Shown piece after piece: positions 49,761-61,127 of a DNA stretch of 64,000 nucleotides. The notes under the pieces were generated by a model, which searched no databases, was not told the DNA's origin, and saw only the letters and a program-made list of their open reading frames with translations. The stretch is taken from assembly GCF_964355755.1 (NCBI RefSeq), contig NC_092677.1:25142101-25206100 (forward strand), written 5' to 3'. Origin of the DNA: Antedon mediterranea. Its lineage: Eukaryota; Echinodermata; Crinoidea; Comatulida; Antedonidae. The position numbers and the translations under genes are program-made. The number at the start of each line of letters is the position of its first letter. Position 1 is the stretch's first letter.

Positions 49761-50268
49761 ACGACGTACAGTACGGTAGAAAACGAAGGAAACTTTAGAC
49801 GTCCTTTTTTGTTTATACTTTTTTTACTCTTATAAATAAATTATACCTTTTGAGATTCTCAATTCAAGTAGAAAAGTACCTAGTAAAACGAAAAAAACAA
49901 ACCAAATTTCATTGATATTTATTTAATTGTTGTTCCTAGATTATATTATTATAGTAATTTTGTACATATCATATTGCTAGTATTATCTAATATATTTATT
50001 ATATCTATACTGTGTGTTGTGTGCAAGTTTCTAGATGAAAAAATAGTGTTAATTGATTATTAATTACTAAGATACTGAGTGATAGGCCTAGATATGTCAC
50101 TCAATTAATTCTATCTGGCAAAACACTGGGACACAAAATTTCCCCAATGCTGGCTTACACTTACGTTGCTAACTACACTATAATTATTACTATTATTCTT
50201 AACCACTAGATTTTTCAATTAGAAAAATATAGAAATATTTGTAGAAAATTTAGATCAAGTGTTTCGGT

Positions 50269-50433
50269 TAAAGCTTGGTTCCCAATTGGATGCAATGCAA
50301 CAACATTACGTAGGCACAACTCAAGAGAGTTGACCACCAATCACAAGCGATAGTTTGAATGATCCACATGCTGTGATTGGTCAAATTATTTAAGGTGTGC
50401 TTCATCATTTGCGTCCAATAGGAACAAAGTTTA
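50269..50433. mobile_element. MITE family C copy, diverged
   Basis: aaagcttggttcccaattgg, gttgaccaccaatcacaagc, gctgtgattggtcaaatt and ccaataggaacaaag follow the family order. Confidence 0.8.
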
Positions 50434-51135
50434 TAAGATTATTTATTAAATATTGCTGCATGTTGTATAGCATAAGATAACAATAAATCCTGAAAAATAA
50501 CATTTGCTGTTTTAAAATCTCTCTATGGAATTTTTTTTTAATTAAAAAATTAATAAACAAAACTCGGATAAAAGTAATATGTATTTATTTTTCTTTTCTT
50601 AGTGCATATTGCAACTGTTGTTGAAAATAAAAGGAAAAAATAATATTTTTATTTGAGAAAAAAAAATTGACAGCAATTCCTTTACAGCCTAATTAATACA
50701 TTTTACCTAATTAAAATTTATATTATAAAGATTACTAATTAATGGTAATATATAAATGATACAAATTGAAAGACAAAATCAATAATAATTTGGCAAGATT
50801 ACAGTAATAACAAGAAAGATGCCGGTAACAAATAAAATAAAAGTACTGATTGATAATAGAATTTTGATATATGATATCAAAGTATATTTATCGTAAAATG
50901 TAGCATATATATGTTTTATAAATCAATTAGGAAGACATAATCAGCATATCTTTAAAACACCCATCATTCTTTGTTCCAAAATTGCCAAATAGTAGTAAGA
51001 GGAAAGATTATGATAAAGGTTCTGTTCTCTGTGACGGTATTCACCATTCAGGGAAACACTCTTTACATTGAGAACAAAAAATACCACCAACAACAACTCC
51101 CAGTGATACCACTTAAATTCTAAATTTGTATTCAC

Positions 51136-51478
51136 TTAAAGATGTATTGTTCCCCCCCCCCCCCCCAAAAAAAACATGAAAATTGAAGATTAATCAAATC
51201 AGACAAAAAATAGGCTATTTTGCAGTTTTAATAAAGGTATTCACTTTTGTAAAACAAATAAACTTATAAAAAGACAAGAAACGGTTAATTTTAACCAAAA
51301 ACTATTGTCTGACAGACAATTCAAATATTGTTTACTTTAATTTACTTTTTTTTCAGGTAAATAATTTTTTTGGAGATCCAGTTTTTGGTGAAAGTGAAAA
51401 CTATTATGTGGCATCAAAATGGCATATCCAACAAAAAATGTGAAAAAAAATTTTTTTTTTAGGGGGACAATCTTTAAG
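51136..51478. mobile_element. MITE family E copy
   Basis: ttaaagatgtattgttcccc on the left and gggggacaatctttaa on the right, with aatcagacaaaaaataggc and gtggcatcaaaatggcatat inside. Confidence 0.85.
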
Positions 51479-52061
51479 TGAAATACTTAGTATTTAAGGG
51501 AATGGGTGATTGGTGAATATGGCCACTGGTTTCCTTGGAGTGTGGTTATCAGAAGATTTTTCTGAAGTACCAAACTATATTTTGGCAACTTTCACAAATT
51601 CAATAATGATTTAAGTAATTAGTAAATTACCAACCATTAAGTACTAAACATTTAGACAGAAATCTGCATATATACAGTTAAGTAGGTTAAAATATAAACA
51701 TCCTCTTTAACAGTAGAACCTGTATATATAACTAAACACTTAAAAATATAATATTTCGGTCACAGATTTTTTGGCAAACCTTAGGGCAAAAGCCTGGTGC
51801 TTTGACTAAACTAACTTGAGAAAATTAAAATTTAAAAGTGCATATTATATAATATTTTGTACTGTGTTCATTGCATTAACATAATCTAGTATATAATTAA
51901 TTTAATAACTGTATGATACTTTTATAAAATACATAATCTTTTTATAATTAATTCAATATCTTTATTACATACAGTTTATATACTTATATATATATCATAA
52001 TTCTTTCATTAGCCCTGATAAAGGAATAGTAATTTTTCCCCATAAAAACCTTTTATGGTGT

Positions 52062-52715
52062 ACAGTCAACTCTCCCAATACTGGACTTTCTGAGAAAACC
52101 AACACTTTATCAAAACCATACTTTCTTAAGTAAAAAATTCTATTTACTAAATAGTTTAATAAAATTACACATACACTTCACGAAATAAAAGATTTTTTCT
52201 CCGGAAGCCCAATCCAATCAATCAATCAATCAATTAATCAGATTTATATATATATATATCCATAATAATTGGATATCACCTATATATCCATAATAATTGG
52301 ATATCACCCGTCACCTTGATACACTTAAGTTCATTCATCACTATGCTCGAACCAATTGTCTTCATCATTCCGCTATTAATATATTCCCTAGGTTGTGGGA
52401 AGAATTACCGGAAATAATTAAAAATTCTTTAATTTTAGACAGTTTTCAAATATTTTTAAATTCACTTAAATCACATGTTTTATATTGACTTTGTTGAATC
52501 GACTATTATGTATTTTATCCGTTTATTTTATATTGACACTGTTGATTCGTCTATTTGTTTTTTAAATATTTTTATATAGTTTATTTTATATCATTGTTGT
52601 TACTTTGGGAGTACGGAACCTGAACTCTTGTTATAGTGATTAGGTTCACTTTTAGGTTCCTGCCTACTCCCTTAGTTTCTGTGTTTTGTTTGTTTGTAAC
52701 TGGTTTTTGGCAATA

Positions 52716-52752
<37 letters not shown>

Positions 52753-52851
52753 TTCAAAGGCGCTTGACAAAGTTAAGCAGGAAATGCCTCTGTGTAAATA
52801 TGGGTTTTTAGTCGTCAGACATATTAGACTATATTGGGAGAGTCAACTGTA
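52062..52851. mobile_element. TIR element with TA duplication, split by a LINE fragment
   Basis: tacagtcaactctcccaata (52060) and tattgggagagtcaactgta (52831) are inverted with about one mismatch and are bordered by TA, as in Tc1/mariner-pogo elements. A reverse-transcriptase fragment lies between them at 52297-52753, so the DNA element appears to have been invaded. Confidence 0.75.
52297..52753 (+). mobile_element. Non-LTR retrotransposon 3' end with (AAT)n tail
   Basis: The frame 52297-52488 ends with LWEELPEIIKNSLILDSFQI and a stop, the usual C-terminus of CR1/Jockey-like reverse transcriptases. It is followed by about 230 bp of 3'UTR and a tail of ataataataat at 52720-52751. It is not the same family as the 23156 fragment. 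Confidence 0.75.
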
Positions 52852-53347
52852 CTACCTCAACTGAGAGTCCCACTGCTTTCCACAGCATTTGTTTCCAGTA
52901 ATTTGCCTTTGGATTTAGTATCTAGGCCTACAGTATTTTCTTTTTATTTAAAAAATTCTTATCTGCACTTTTTCAATTATTTAATTTGTTGCATAGTACA
53001 ATTAAATAGGCTGATATTTGCTTATCTGAATGTGGTGTTTTTTTTAAATAATGTAATTTTAAAATATATCTATTTTTATCCTTGTATATAGTAGTTTCAA
53101 AACATTGTTGACAAGTCTATGGTGGCATTTTGTGCTTGTGAGAATCGTAACAGCACACTGTTTAATACTTATTGGCATTTCATAGCTCGACAGTATCAAT
53201 ATTCTACTCTAATATTTAGTAAATAACTATTTTTACATGTACATGTTTTTTTTTTTAAGGTTTACAGAATAAGTTTAAACACATATACATTATTATATAT
53301 TATTTATCCTATTGTAGATTATCCCAATTTATATCATTGTAAATTGA

Positions 53348-53462
53348 TTAAAGCTTCAAGCTTTATTCCTGCTATGACGCAACACAACAACGCAATCAAG
53401 TTGACCAATGATTGGTCCAATCATTTTCATTGTGCGTACTCCACTGTGTTTCCGAGTGGGTC
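53348..53462. mobile_element. MITE family C-like remnant
   Basis: taaagcttcaagctttattc, gacgcaacacaacaacgcaa and gttgaccaatgattgg; the right terminus is lost. Confidence 0.5.
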
Positions 53463-53683
53463 AATAACATTTTTCATTTGACATAATTATTAATAATTAT
53501 AAATTTTTTAAAGCTCTTCACTTAATATCTTTAAATGAAAATTTAAACCTCTTTATTTACTTGAAAGAAGAAAACAGTAAAATTGTCTCAATTTTACTTA
53601 ATGAATTTCTCATGTAAACTTTGATAATTGACCTTTATGATTTGATTTGATTTGACCTCTATGCTATATCTATTTAACATGTG

Positions 53684-56600
53684 TTACGGGGTGCTTGGTG
53701 ATGATTGTACTCCCTGAGCGCAACATCTTTTTTTCTTGATTACAGGTTGTCGTCGAAGGCTTATTGAGTCCGAATACTGAGGAAGGAGGACCTCTGGAGG
53801 TAAACGTTTACCTAAATTGATAGAAAATAAACATGTTAAATAACTGTCAATATAAAATTTCATGTAGTGATATTGTCAAAATGTGCATAGCTAGCTGTAA
53901 TAAAGCGTGGTTCCCACTAGCGACGCAACGTACCGCAACACAATGACATATTGACTCAGAGTGCTGTATTGCGTAATCACAAGTGGGAACCGGCAACAGT
54001 GCTGCAAACATTGCAGGTTTGAATTGATTTCACGCAGGCGGGGGGGCAAACACAATTATTGGAAGGGTATTGCCTAGGTTTCGCTTCGCTGCGTCGCTAG
54101 TGGGAACCAAGCTTAAGAGACAAAAGAGCAGTACCATTATGCCATATGTCGAGTTCTTTACTGTTGATTCCATGTCTTATGTCAAATATTGTAGTGATAT
54201 GCTTAAATATGGTAGTGATATGCTTAAATATGGTAGTGATATGCCTAAATATGGTACTGATATGCTTAAATATGGTAGTGATACGACATGTCCATATATT
54301 GGCACATCACATTTTTTTTGTCGCATGAAGTTTGATAGTGTAGACAGATAAATAGCATTCTTTATGCTACTCTCATACTCACTTATTTCTTTAAATAATT
54401 CCCTAATATTTTCAGCAGTTTTTGCACTAGTTTCTGTGAAGATAGCTCCAATGTCGTTTGAGTAAGTCTCTGCAACTTTTGTTTCTACTTCTCTTAAATC
54501 ATCCATATCACATTTGTTACCAGCTATGGCTATTACAATGTTATCTGGTCCGTGTTGATGCAATTCCTGAATCCAATCTTTCACTTTTTCATATGAAATC
54601 TACAAAAATCAAATTTATCAAAGTTACCTATTTTTAAATAAATAAAGGTTAACTTTTAGTTAAACCAGTTGACAAGTACTTACTTGCTACGTTTCAGCTA
54701 CTTTCAGTAGCCTTCGTCACGCAAATGACGTTGACATGATGTTCTGTCATTCGTCATAGTTCGGTGAATTGCGCCACCTCTCGTCTGATGTTCAGCTTTC
54801 TGCTGGTGGCCCCCTTTGGATGCTCGGGTGTCCCTTTTTATTAAGTCATCGTAGATGTGGCTCAGTTCATGTCCTCCCTGGTCTCTGTTGATGTTCATAT
54901 TCGTTTTTCTTAACCAAATGGCTTCTTTTATTTTTCTTGATAAGTAGTGTTGTTCTTTGTCTAATATTTGTGTATTTTCAAAATCCGGTATGTGATTTTC
55001 TATGGTGGCGTGATCTGTGATAGCTGATTTGTGTAGAATTTTAGATTGTGAATGGTGAGCGCTCCATGAAATGAGCCACATCTACGATGACTTAATAAAA
55101 AGGGACACCCGAGCAGAAAGCTGAACATCAGACGAGAGGTGGCGCAATTCACCGAACTATGACGAATGACAGAACATCATGTCAACGTCATTTGCGTGAC
55201 CAAGGCTACTGAAAGTAGCTGAAACGTAGCAAGTAAGTACTTGTCAACTGGTTTAACTAAATGTTAACCTTTATTTATTTAATATCCATTGAAACCAGAT
55301 GACATTTTTTGAGAATTACCTATTTTTGTCTTTAACGTATTACAGAGTAACAATTAACAAAGTTTTTTTTAAAAAAAGAGGCGAAAATTGTCAAAGTTTA
55401 ATAGTGTAGACAGAGCTTTATGTGACAAACAAATGTGATTTGCTCATATATGGACATGATGATGGCATATCACTACCATATTTAAGTAAAGCACTACCAT
55501 ATTTAAGTAAATCACTACACTACCATATTTAGTTAGTGTAGGTAGTATTAGGCACACACACTTTTTTGTCAAACTAGTTTGATAGTGTAGACAGAGTTTT
55601 AGATAGGCTGGTTTAAAAACGGCACTTGAATCGTACCTGACTTGTTATGTCATAAGCGACTATTGCAGCTGATGCGCCTCTGTAGTACATAGGTGCTAAA
55701 CCACGATACTATAAAAAGAAAGAAAAGGAACGTCATTGGTAATATACTGTATATTAATTGATTATGAATACAGTCCCCCAGCTTACACGCCAGTAAAAGC
55801 ACAACAACAATATCAATCAGACTATTGTATAAAAAAGAGATGTTTATTTATGAGGACCATAACGACACAGCGACCATTACGTACTCGATAGCTGGGCTGC
55901 CACTAGAGGGTGCTAGATCTGTCAAGACTGCTATAAACTTTTTATCTGATCTACCCACCTAGTAATAGTGTATCCACATAATAATAATCTTATAATTTCT
56001 TATCCTCAACTTTAGTTATTAAAATGATGATTTTAAATATTTTATTGTTGTACAGTCCAAATTAAAATTTTTCAATTATCATATCACCTTTTCTTGTCCC
56101 GCTGTGTCCCATATTTGAAACTTGTAGGATTTATCTTCTACCATTAAAGTTTTTGACATAAATGATGCTCTGAAAAAAAAATTATTTATTTAAAATTAAT
56201 TTACAATGTGAAAGAAAACAATGTAATGAAAAAATACTTCGAAATCAGGTCATTAATATTTTTAGAGGAAATTGACTTGGATATGGTTTCATTGTGTAAA
56301 GCTCTGTCCACACTATCAAACTTGTTTGACAACAAAATGTGATGTGCCCAAATATGGTAGTGATATAACATAAAGTTTGATAGTGTAGACAGATCTTAAA
56401 ATATACCACATTATGTGTGAGTGGGTATATCAACACTACCTAAAATAACAGGACCTTAGTAATACACAGTAGATAGGTAGGTATACTAACCCTATTGTAG
56501 GGGGTATGCTCTCTGTATATTGATCTGCTACAAATCTTTGTACTATACTAGATTTACCAACCCCTGAATCCTGCAAAAAAAACCATATATTAATTTATAC

Positions 56601-57944
56601 ATTTATAACCAACCTAAATTATAAATTTTAAAAAATTATTTCCTATCCATTTATAGGTGCCTATCCTAATTTTAGATCACAATTCTAGGTTAAAGGTCAA
56701 ATCATACTGCACCTAAAGGTCAATATTTTGCTTATAACTTCCTGTCCATTGTTTTTATATTTAGCTTCTTAATTTTTTTTGGCTGGTTTTTTAATTTTAA
56801 AAAAGAAAAATGATCAGATAAGAGAAAGTAAAACTATTTTGCTGTTTTGAAAATGTCATCTAATAATGTCCATAGAGAATTACCAACATTTTGAAACTGA
56901 TTTTTTCCTTGTTATAATACTTAGGAATGTGATTAAAAGTGTTATTATTAATTAACTATTAATTGTAATATGAATTAAATTACTAAAATTAATTGTTCTT
57001 GTCAAGGTTATAAAACTATTAGTAACCAATTAATGACTTGAGAAACTTATTTTTAAAATTTGTACGAGTGACATGTATACGAGCAATATCCTGTCCCATG
57101 ATTCTGTGACGCGGCGGACCACAAGCTTAATGAAAGTGTCGTACTGTACCAATACGTAACGTTACTAGTCATCTCTCTTCTCTTTTTAAAATATGATGTG
57201 ATTTTTAAAGAGGAATCTAGGTTTTGTACAAAACTCAGTTTTGAACAAAATAAAACCAGAATAAGTTGTTAATGTTATCAAGCTGTCATCACAAAATGAA
57301 GTGTACTGTATGTATATGTATGTAATTATGTTTTATAGCATTGTACCCATTTAGCTTTATTTACTCTTCTTTATGATGTTTAATTCAATATAAACTGACC
57401 TAATTTTAGGACAGAAACTGCGGTCTGTCTGCTTTGGCAAGGGTCCAACCAACCAAGCCTATCTATAGTACAGTACATCAGGGCCTAAGCCCTAATAGTA
57501 CTAACTATGCCTAGTACAATACTGTTTAAGGAATATCTATAAACTATACTCTTCTACAGTTCTAAGACTATGCCTACTTTAGTTTTAGTTGTCAAATAAA
57601 AAGGAAAACATAAAAAAAGTTAATAAATATTAATATTTAAATAGGACATACTTATAATAATAAATAAAAATACTAATAATAGCCTAGCTAGCTAACTAGG
57701 CGTACAGTATTCAAAAGTAAATCTACACCAAGAGGCCGCATTAAATAAGGAACAGAGCGATTTAATTTAGGCCTCTCCTGCTGAATGGCTACACCTTCAG
57801 TATGTCAGCTACTACAGGGGTCTAGTCCATAGTTCTCTCTCGATCGACCCTACATTTCTTCATTTTTAGAGTACACTTTAGGCCTAAGAAAAAGTACGAT
57901 TTACTTACCCCTAAAAGACATAATTTAATTTCTCGTAAAGCCAT
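53684..57944 (-). CDS. RAB22A: RAB22/RAB31-type small GTPase, six exons
   Basis: Exons: 57944-57909, 56570-56491, 56169-56088, 55708-55637, 54599-54383, 53811-53684 (615 nt, 204 aa plus stop); all phases agree. The start [12 protein letters not shown] is the typical Rab22/31 N-terminus. Visible motifs are the P-loop GDSGVGKSS (12-20), switch II WDTAGQE (59-65), NKCD (118-121) and ETSAK (146-150). The last exon gives SKRLPP..SLRRQP..KKKRCC, matching the Rab22A tail, with the dicysteine at 192-193. Rab22/31 proteins cycle GTP on early endosomes and recycling routes and are anchored by geranylgeranyl groups on the two cysteines (family knowledge). Oddly, the frame runs 11 codons past CC before TAA, so the cysteines are not terminal. 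Introns 3-5 carry MITEs and a Penelope-like element. The orthology choice between RAB22A and RAB31 is tentative; the Rab5-like subfamily is firm. Confidence 0.92.
53901..54115. mobile_element. MITE family D copy
   Basis: taaagcgtggttcccactag to ctagtgggaaccaagctta, with gctgtattgcgtaatcacaa inside. Lies in intron 5 of RAB22. Confidence 0.92.
54181..54348. mobile_element. MITE family A copy with expanded internal repeat
   Basis: Five to six consecutive aaatatggtagtgatatgc units, then tgtccatatattggcacatc and tttgatagtgtagacag; left terminus lost. It ends 35 bp from RAB22 exon 5. Confidence 0.9.
54636..55281 (-). mobile_element. Truncated Penelope-like retroelement with inverted arms
   Basis: The minus-strand frame 55081-54704 reads [20 protein letters not shown], then [10 protein letters not shown] and a [13 protein letters not shown] block, the C-terminal region (GIY-YIG endonuclease side) of Penelope-like proteins. 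About 200 bp around its 3' end is repeated in inverse orientation at 55062-55281, as expected of the pseudo-LTR arrangement of these elements. Both arms carry ggctactgaaagtagctgaa acgtagc. The reverse-transcriptase domain is missing. It lies in intron 4 of RAB22, 36 bp from exon 5. Confidence 0.88.
55394..55602. mobile_element. MITE family A copy, rearranged left end
   Basis: The left side reads aatagtgtagacagagcttt immediately followed by atgtgacaaacaaatgtgat, so a right terminus was joined to the left interior. The right side is intact. Confidence 0.85.
56297..56399. mobile_element. MITE family A, short deletion copy
   Basis: taaagctctgtccacactat to tttgatagtgtagacagatc in about 100 bp; the internal repeat is reduced to one unit. 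Confidence 0.9.
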
Positions 57945-58678
57945 ATTATATACAAACTATAAAACTAGACAGAAATACACAAAAGACTTGATCACGTTAC
58001 ATATTTGCAATATTTAACTAAAATTTATTTTTCATGACACGATGGTTTTTCAGTGTTTCCGATTTGCGATCGATCAACTTTATCCAAATTATAAAGTGTG
58101 ATTTCGTTAGAGGGCGCTGTCCACTGTTTTTTTTTTTTACACGGTGTTTTATGTGCAGATGTGTAGGGCCTAGGCCTACGATATAGTGTGACCCAAAACC
58201 AACAGTTTTTAATCAATACGTATTGATTTAGTGTGTAATAAAGGTATGTACAGCTTGTTCATGTTTAAATGAAAGCGTTGCATTATTTCTAAGATTTATG
58301 GCCTAATAGAAGACTAGGTTTTTATCTATTTTTTTGCCGACTAGCTAGGAGGCCGGAGAACATTCATTGCTCAAAACTGACACGCACGGCGGCCAGAGTG
58401 AATGTCGGCCGGAGGTGATCGGCTTCCATGCTAGTCTCTGCTAAGCTAGCATGTACGCGAAATTATACTGTTGTTTTAGTGGACTGATGATGATGGATGG
58501 AAGGAAAACCGACTGACTCCTGTACTGCATGTCTATGAAAATTGAATGATTCTTGTAGAGCTTACAAAAAAAGAAGCATAATTACAACTAAGCTAACTAG
58601 CCTAGGCCTAGCCTAAGTTTTCTTTAAATTAATGAATATTAATTATTATAATATTTTTTCTTTTATAATTTAGAAATT
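57945..58678. promoter_or_regulatory. Shared divergent promoter interval between RAB22 and TBC1D20
   Basis: The two start codons point away from each other across 734 bp, so both promoters and 5'UTRs must lie here unless distal exons exist. It contains TAGGCCTA-type palindromes, a poly-T run near 58126, and an acceptor-like polypyrimidine tract just before the TBC1D20 ATG. There is no obvious TATA box at a position I could defend. Confidence 0.5.
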
Positions 58679-61094
58679 ATGAAGGCAGCCTCTAAACAAC
58701 ATTCAACGCCACAGAAAGGTAAATTGTATATAAAAGAAAAAGATGACAATCTCTTTTTATAATTTATTTCTTAATTTTTTTTTTTTTTTTTTTTTTTGTG
58801 TTTTTATCTATGACTGCATATTTGTGTTATCAGAATCCGAAAAGAAAATAAAGCTTTCTGCTATTCACCATGCTTTGAACTCTGACCCAGTCAATATTGC
58901 AGCACTTCGTAAACACGCCATCAGCAAAGGAGGCTTATTAAACGATGAAGTGCGACGTAAAGTTTGGCCAAAACTACTCAACATTAACGTACATGATCAT
59001 CAAAAGAAGTCAGGTAATCAATTTTTCAATTTCACAGTCAACTATGAAACTGTTTTTTTTTTTTATTGTTTCATTTTATTTGAAGACTATTGCTATATTC
59101 TTAATTTTAGCTGGAGATATTACCAAGCATCGTGACTACAGTCAAGTTGTTCTAGATGTCAACAGGTCTTTCAAGAGATTTCCAAAAGGTTAGATATAAT
59201 TAAAATAATGTTTTTATTTTATTATTTATTTATATTGGGTGACAAAGACTGGCCCACCATGGGCCTAGTTATGAGTGACAGTGGCTGTGTGTGTACTAGT
59301 AAACCGGGGTAACCCCTTACTTGTCTCGAAAGATGTACTAGGTTCACATGAGTTAGATGTGTACACTGAACCTACAGTTTATATTCCTATTCTGAGAAGA
59401 CTCGTTCTACCACCAGAACTATGGAGCAAGCGAGCCACTCACTGAGTTCCGTATCGTTCACAGTTCTATCGTGATTAGATCTAATAGTATTGCAGATCAA
59501 AGATACTAAAGGCTCTTTCACACAGAAATCATTGTTCTTTAAATGTCAATTTTGCTTATAAACACAGGACACAGGAAATATTGTTATTTTGTGAATGGAT
59601 CTACATTGGCAATAATTAATTTTTAGAATGATTACAATTTTTACGTTTGTCTATAGGCATGAAGGATGATCAGCGTGAGGTGCTCCAAGAACAGTTAACT
59701 AATATAATTGTGCAAGTGTTGATTCGACATAAGCAGTTGCATTATTACCAGGTAATATTCATCAGCATTGGTTGTTAGACATAGCGCCCTCCACTATTTT
59801 GTGCCATTTTATTCCTGTTGTGGGCCGGATGTGTCTCAAGTGGGCCAGTGTAATAATAGTCATGTTTTATTCTGTATGCCTAACTATATCATAATTAGTA
59901 TAGTGATAAAACTGTATGCTATAGATGCTGAACCTGATCTACTAAAATAGTCTTTGCCTAAAATGTATAATCCCTGCCTTCTTCCTTTGAATCTAAATTT
60001 GAATGTTTTTAATACAGTAAATAAATTAGAAAATAAAACAGTTGAAATAATTGGCTAGTTAAACTTTAACATACTGTATAATGTAAAGAATAAAAGGCAA
60101 AGGTAATTATGATTGATTGATTGAATTTATTTGATGCTCAACATTAAAATAACAAACAGACAAAAGACAAAATAACGAGCATCAGGAACACCCATTAGGC
60201 CGGAAAAACCAGCCCATTTCCAATGGGGTCCATTATATTTGTCCTTTAGCTTAACTGGAAATTAAAGAAATTCGGATTAGGCCCTCCACGGACCCAGATC
60301 AGCACACCGGGAGACAATCCCCTACTCTTTGCCACTCCATGTCTATCGTACCTTATTTCAATATTATCAGTACACCATCACTCTCCGGTATATACAGCAC
60401 CCACCCTGATTCCAGATGGTCTCCCATTCAGAATCCAACCGGGCCGGCCCAACATTGCTTAGCTTCGTTCATCTAACAAGAACGGGTGTTTCAACACTGT
60501 ATGGCCGAATGAATAAGTGGTGCATATGAATTAAAATTGATTTTCTATTTTACAGGGATATCATGATATATGTGTAACATTCCTCCTGGCTGTCGGTAAA
60601 GACATGGCACTGTCAATTATGGATGTTTTATCAATTCACCACTTTAGGTACGTTTTAGTCTATAAATGAATGATATGAAGCATTATGCTAAAGTGTTGAT
60701 ATGATTTCTAATACCCATGCAATGAATGGAAGAATTCAATATGAACTTTCTTTCTGAGTGAGGAAAGAACAAGATTTTTATTGCAAGTGCTAAAGTGAAA
60801 TAATTCTAGCATTTTAAATAGCATGCTCATGTTGAGTGTCTGTTCATAATCAGTGTACCATGTCCCACGTAACCGGCTCAGCCTACAGTATATAATAATG
60901 TTAGTTCTGCGGTACATATCATTTTGAAACCTGAGCTGCACTGACGAGATCTGATAAGATGAAAACAGTACTATCTGCAGATTGGATATAATAATACTGT
61001 ATGTATATATGGAATTTAGCTGACAATTGAGTTCATTTTCTGCTATCAATAAGAAAACTTTTACAGTGAAATTGATATTACATTGACTTAATCT

Positions 61095-61127
<33 letters not shown>

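Noticed and set aside
53755-53802. Plus-strand exon-like segment with ttacag acceptor and gtaaac donor
   Set aside because: The minus strand of the same bases encodes the Rab22 C-terminal tail; the apparent acceptor is the complement of its Lys/Arg codons.
59220-59480. Possible repeat or gene fragment in TBC1D20 intron 3 (GC-richer block)
   Set aside because: No terminal repeats, frame or second copy visible in this window, so nothing specific can be claimed.
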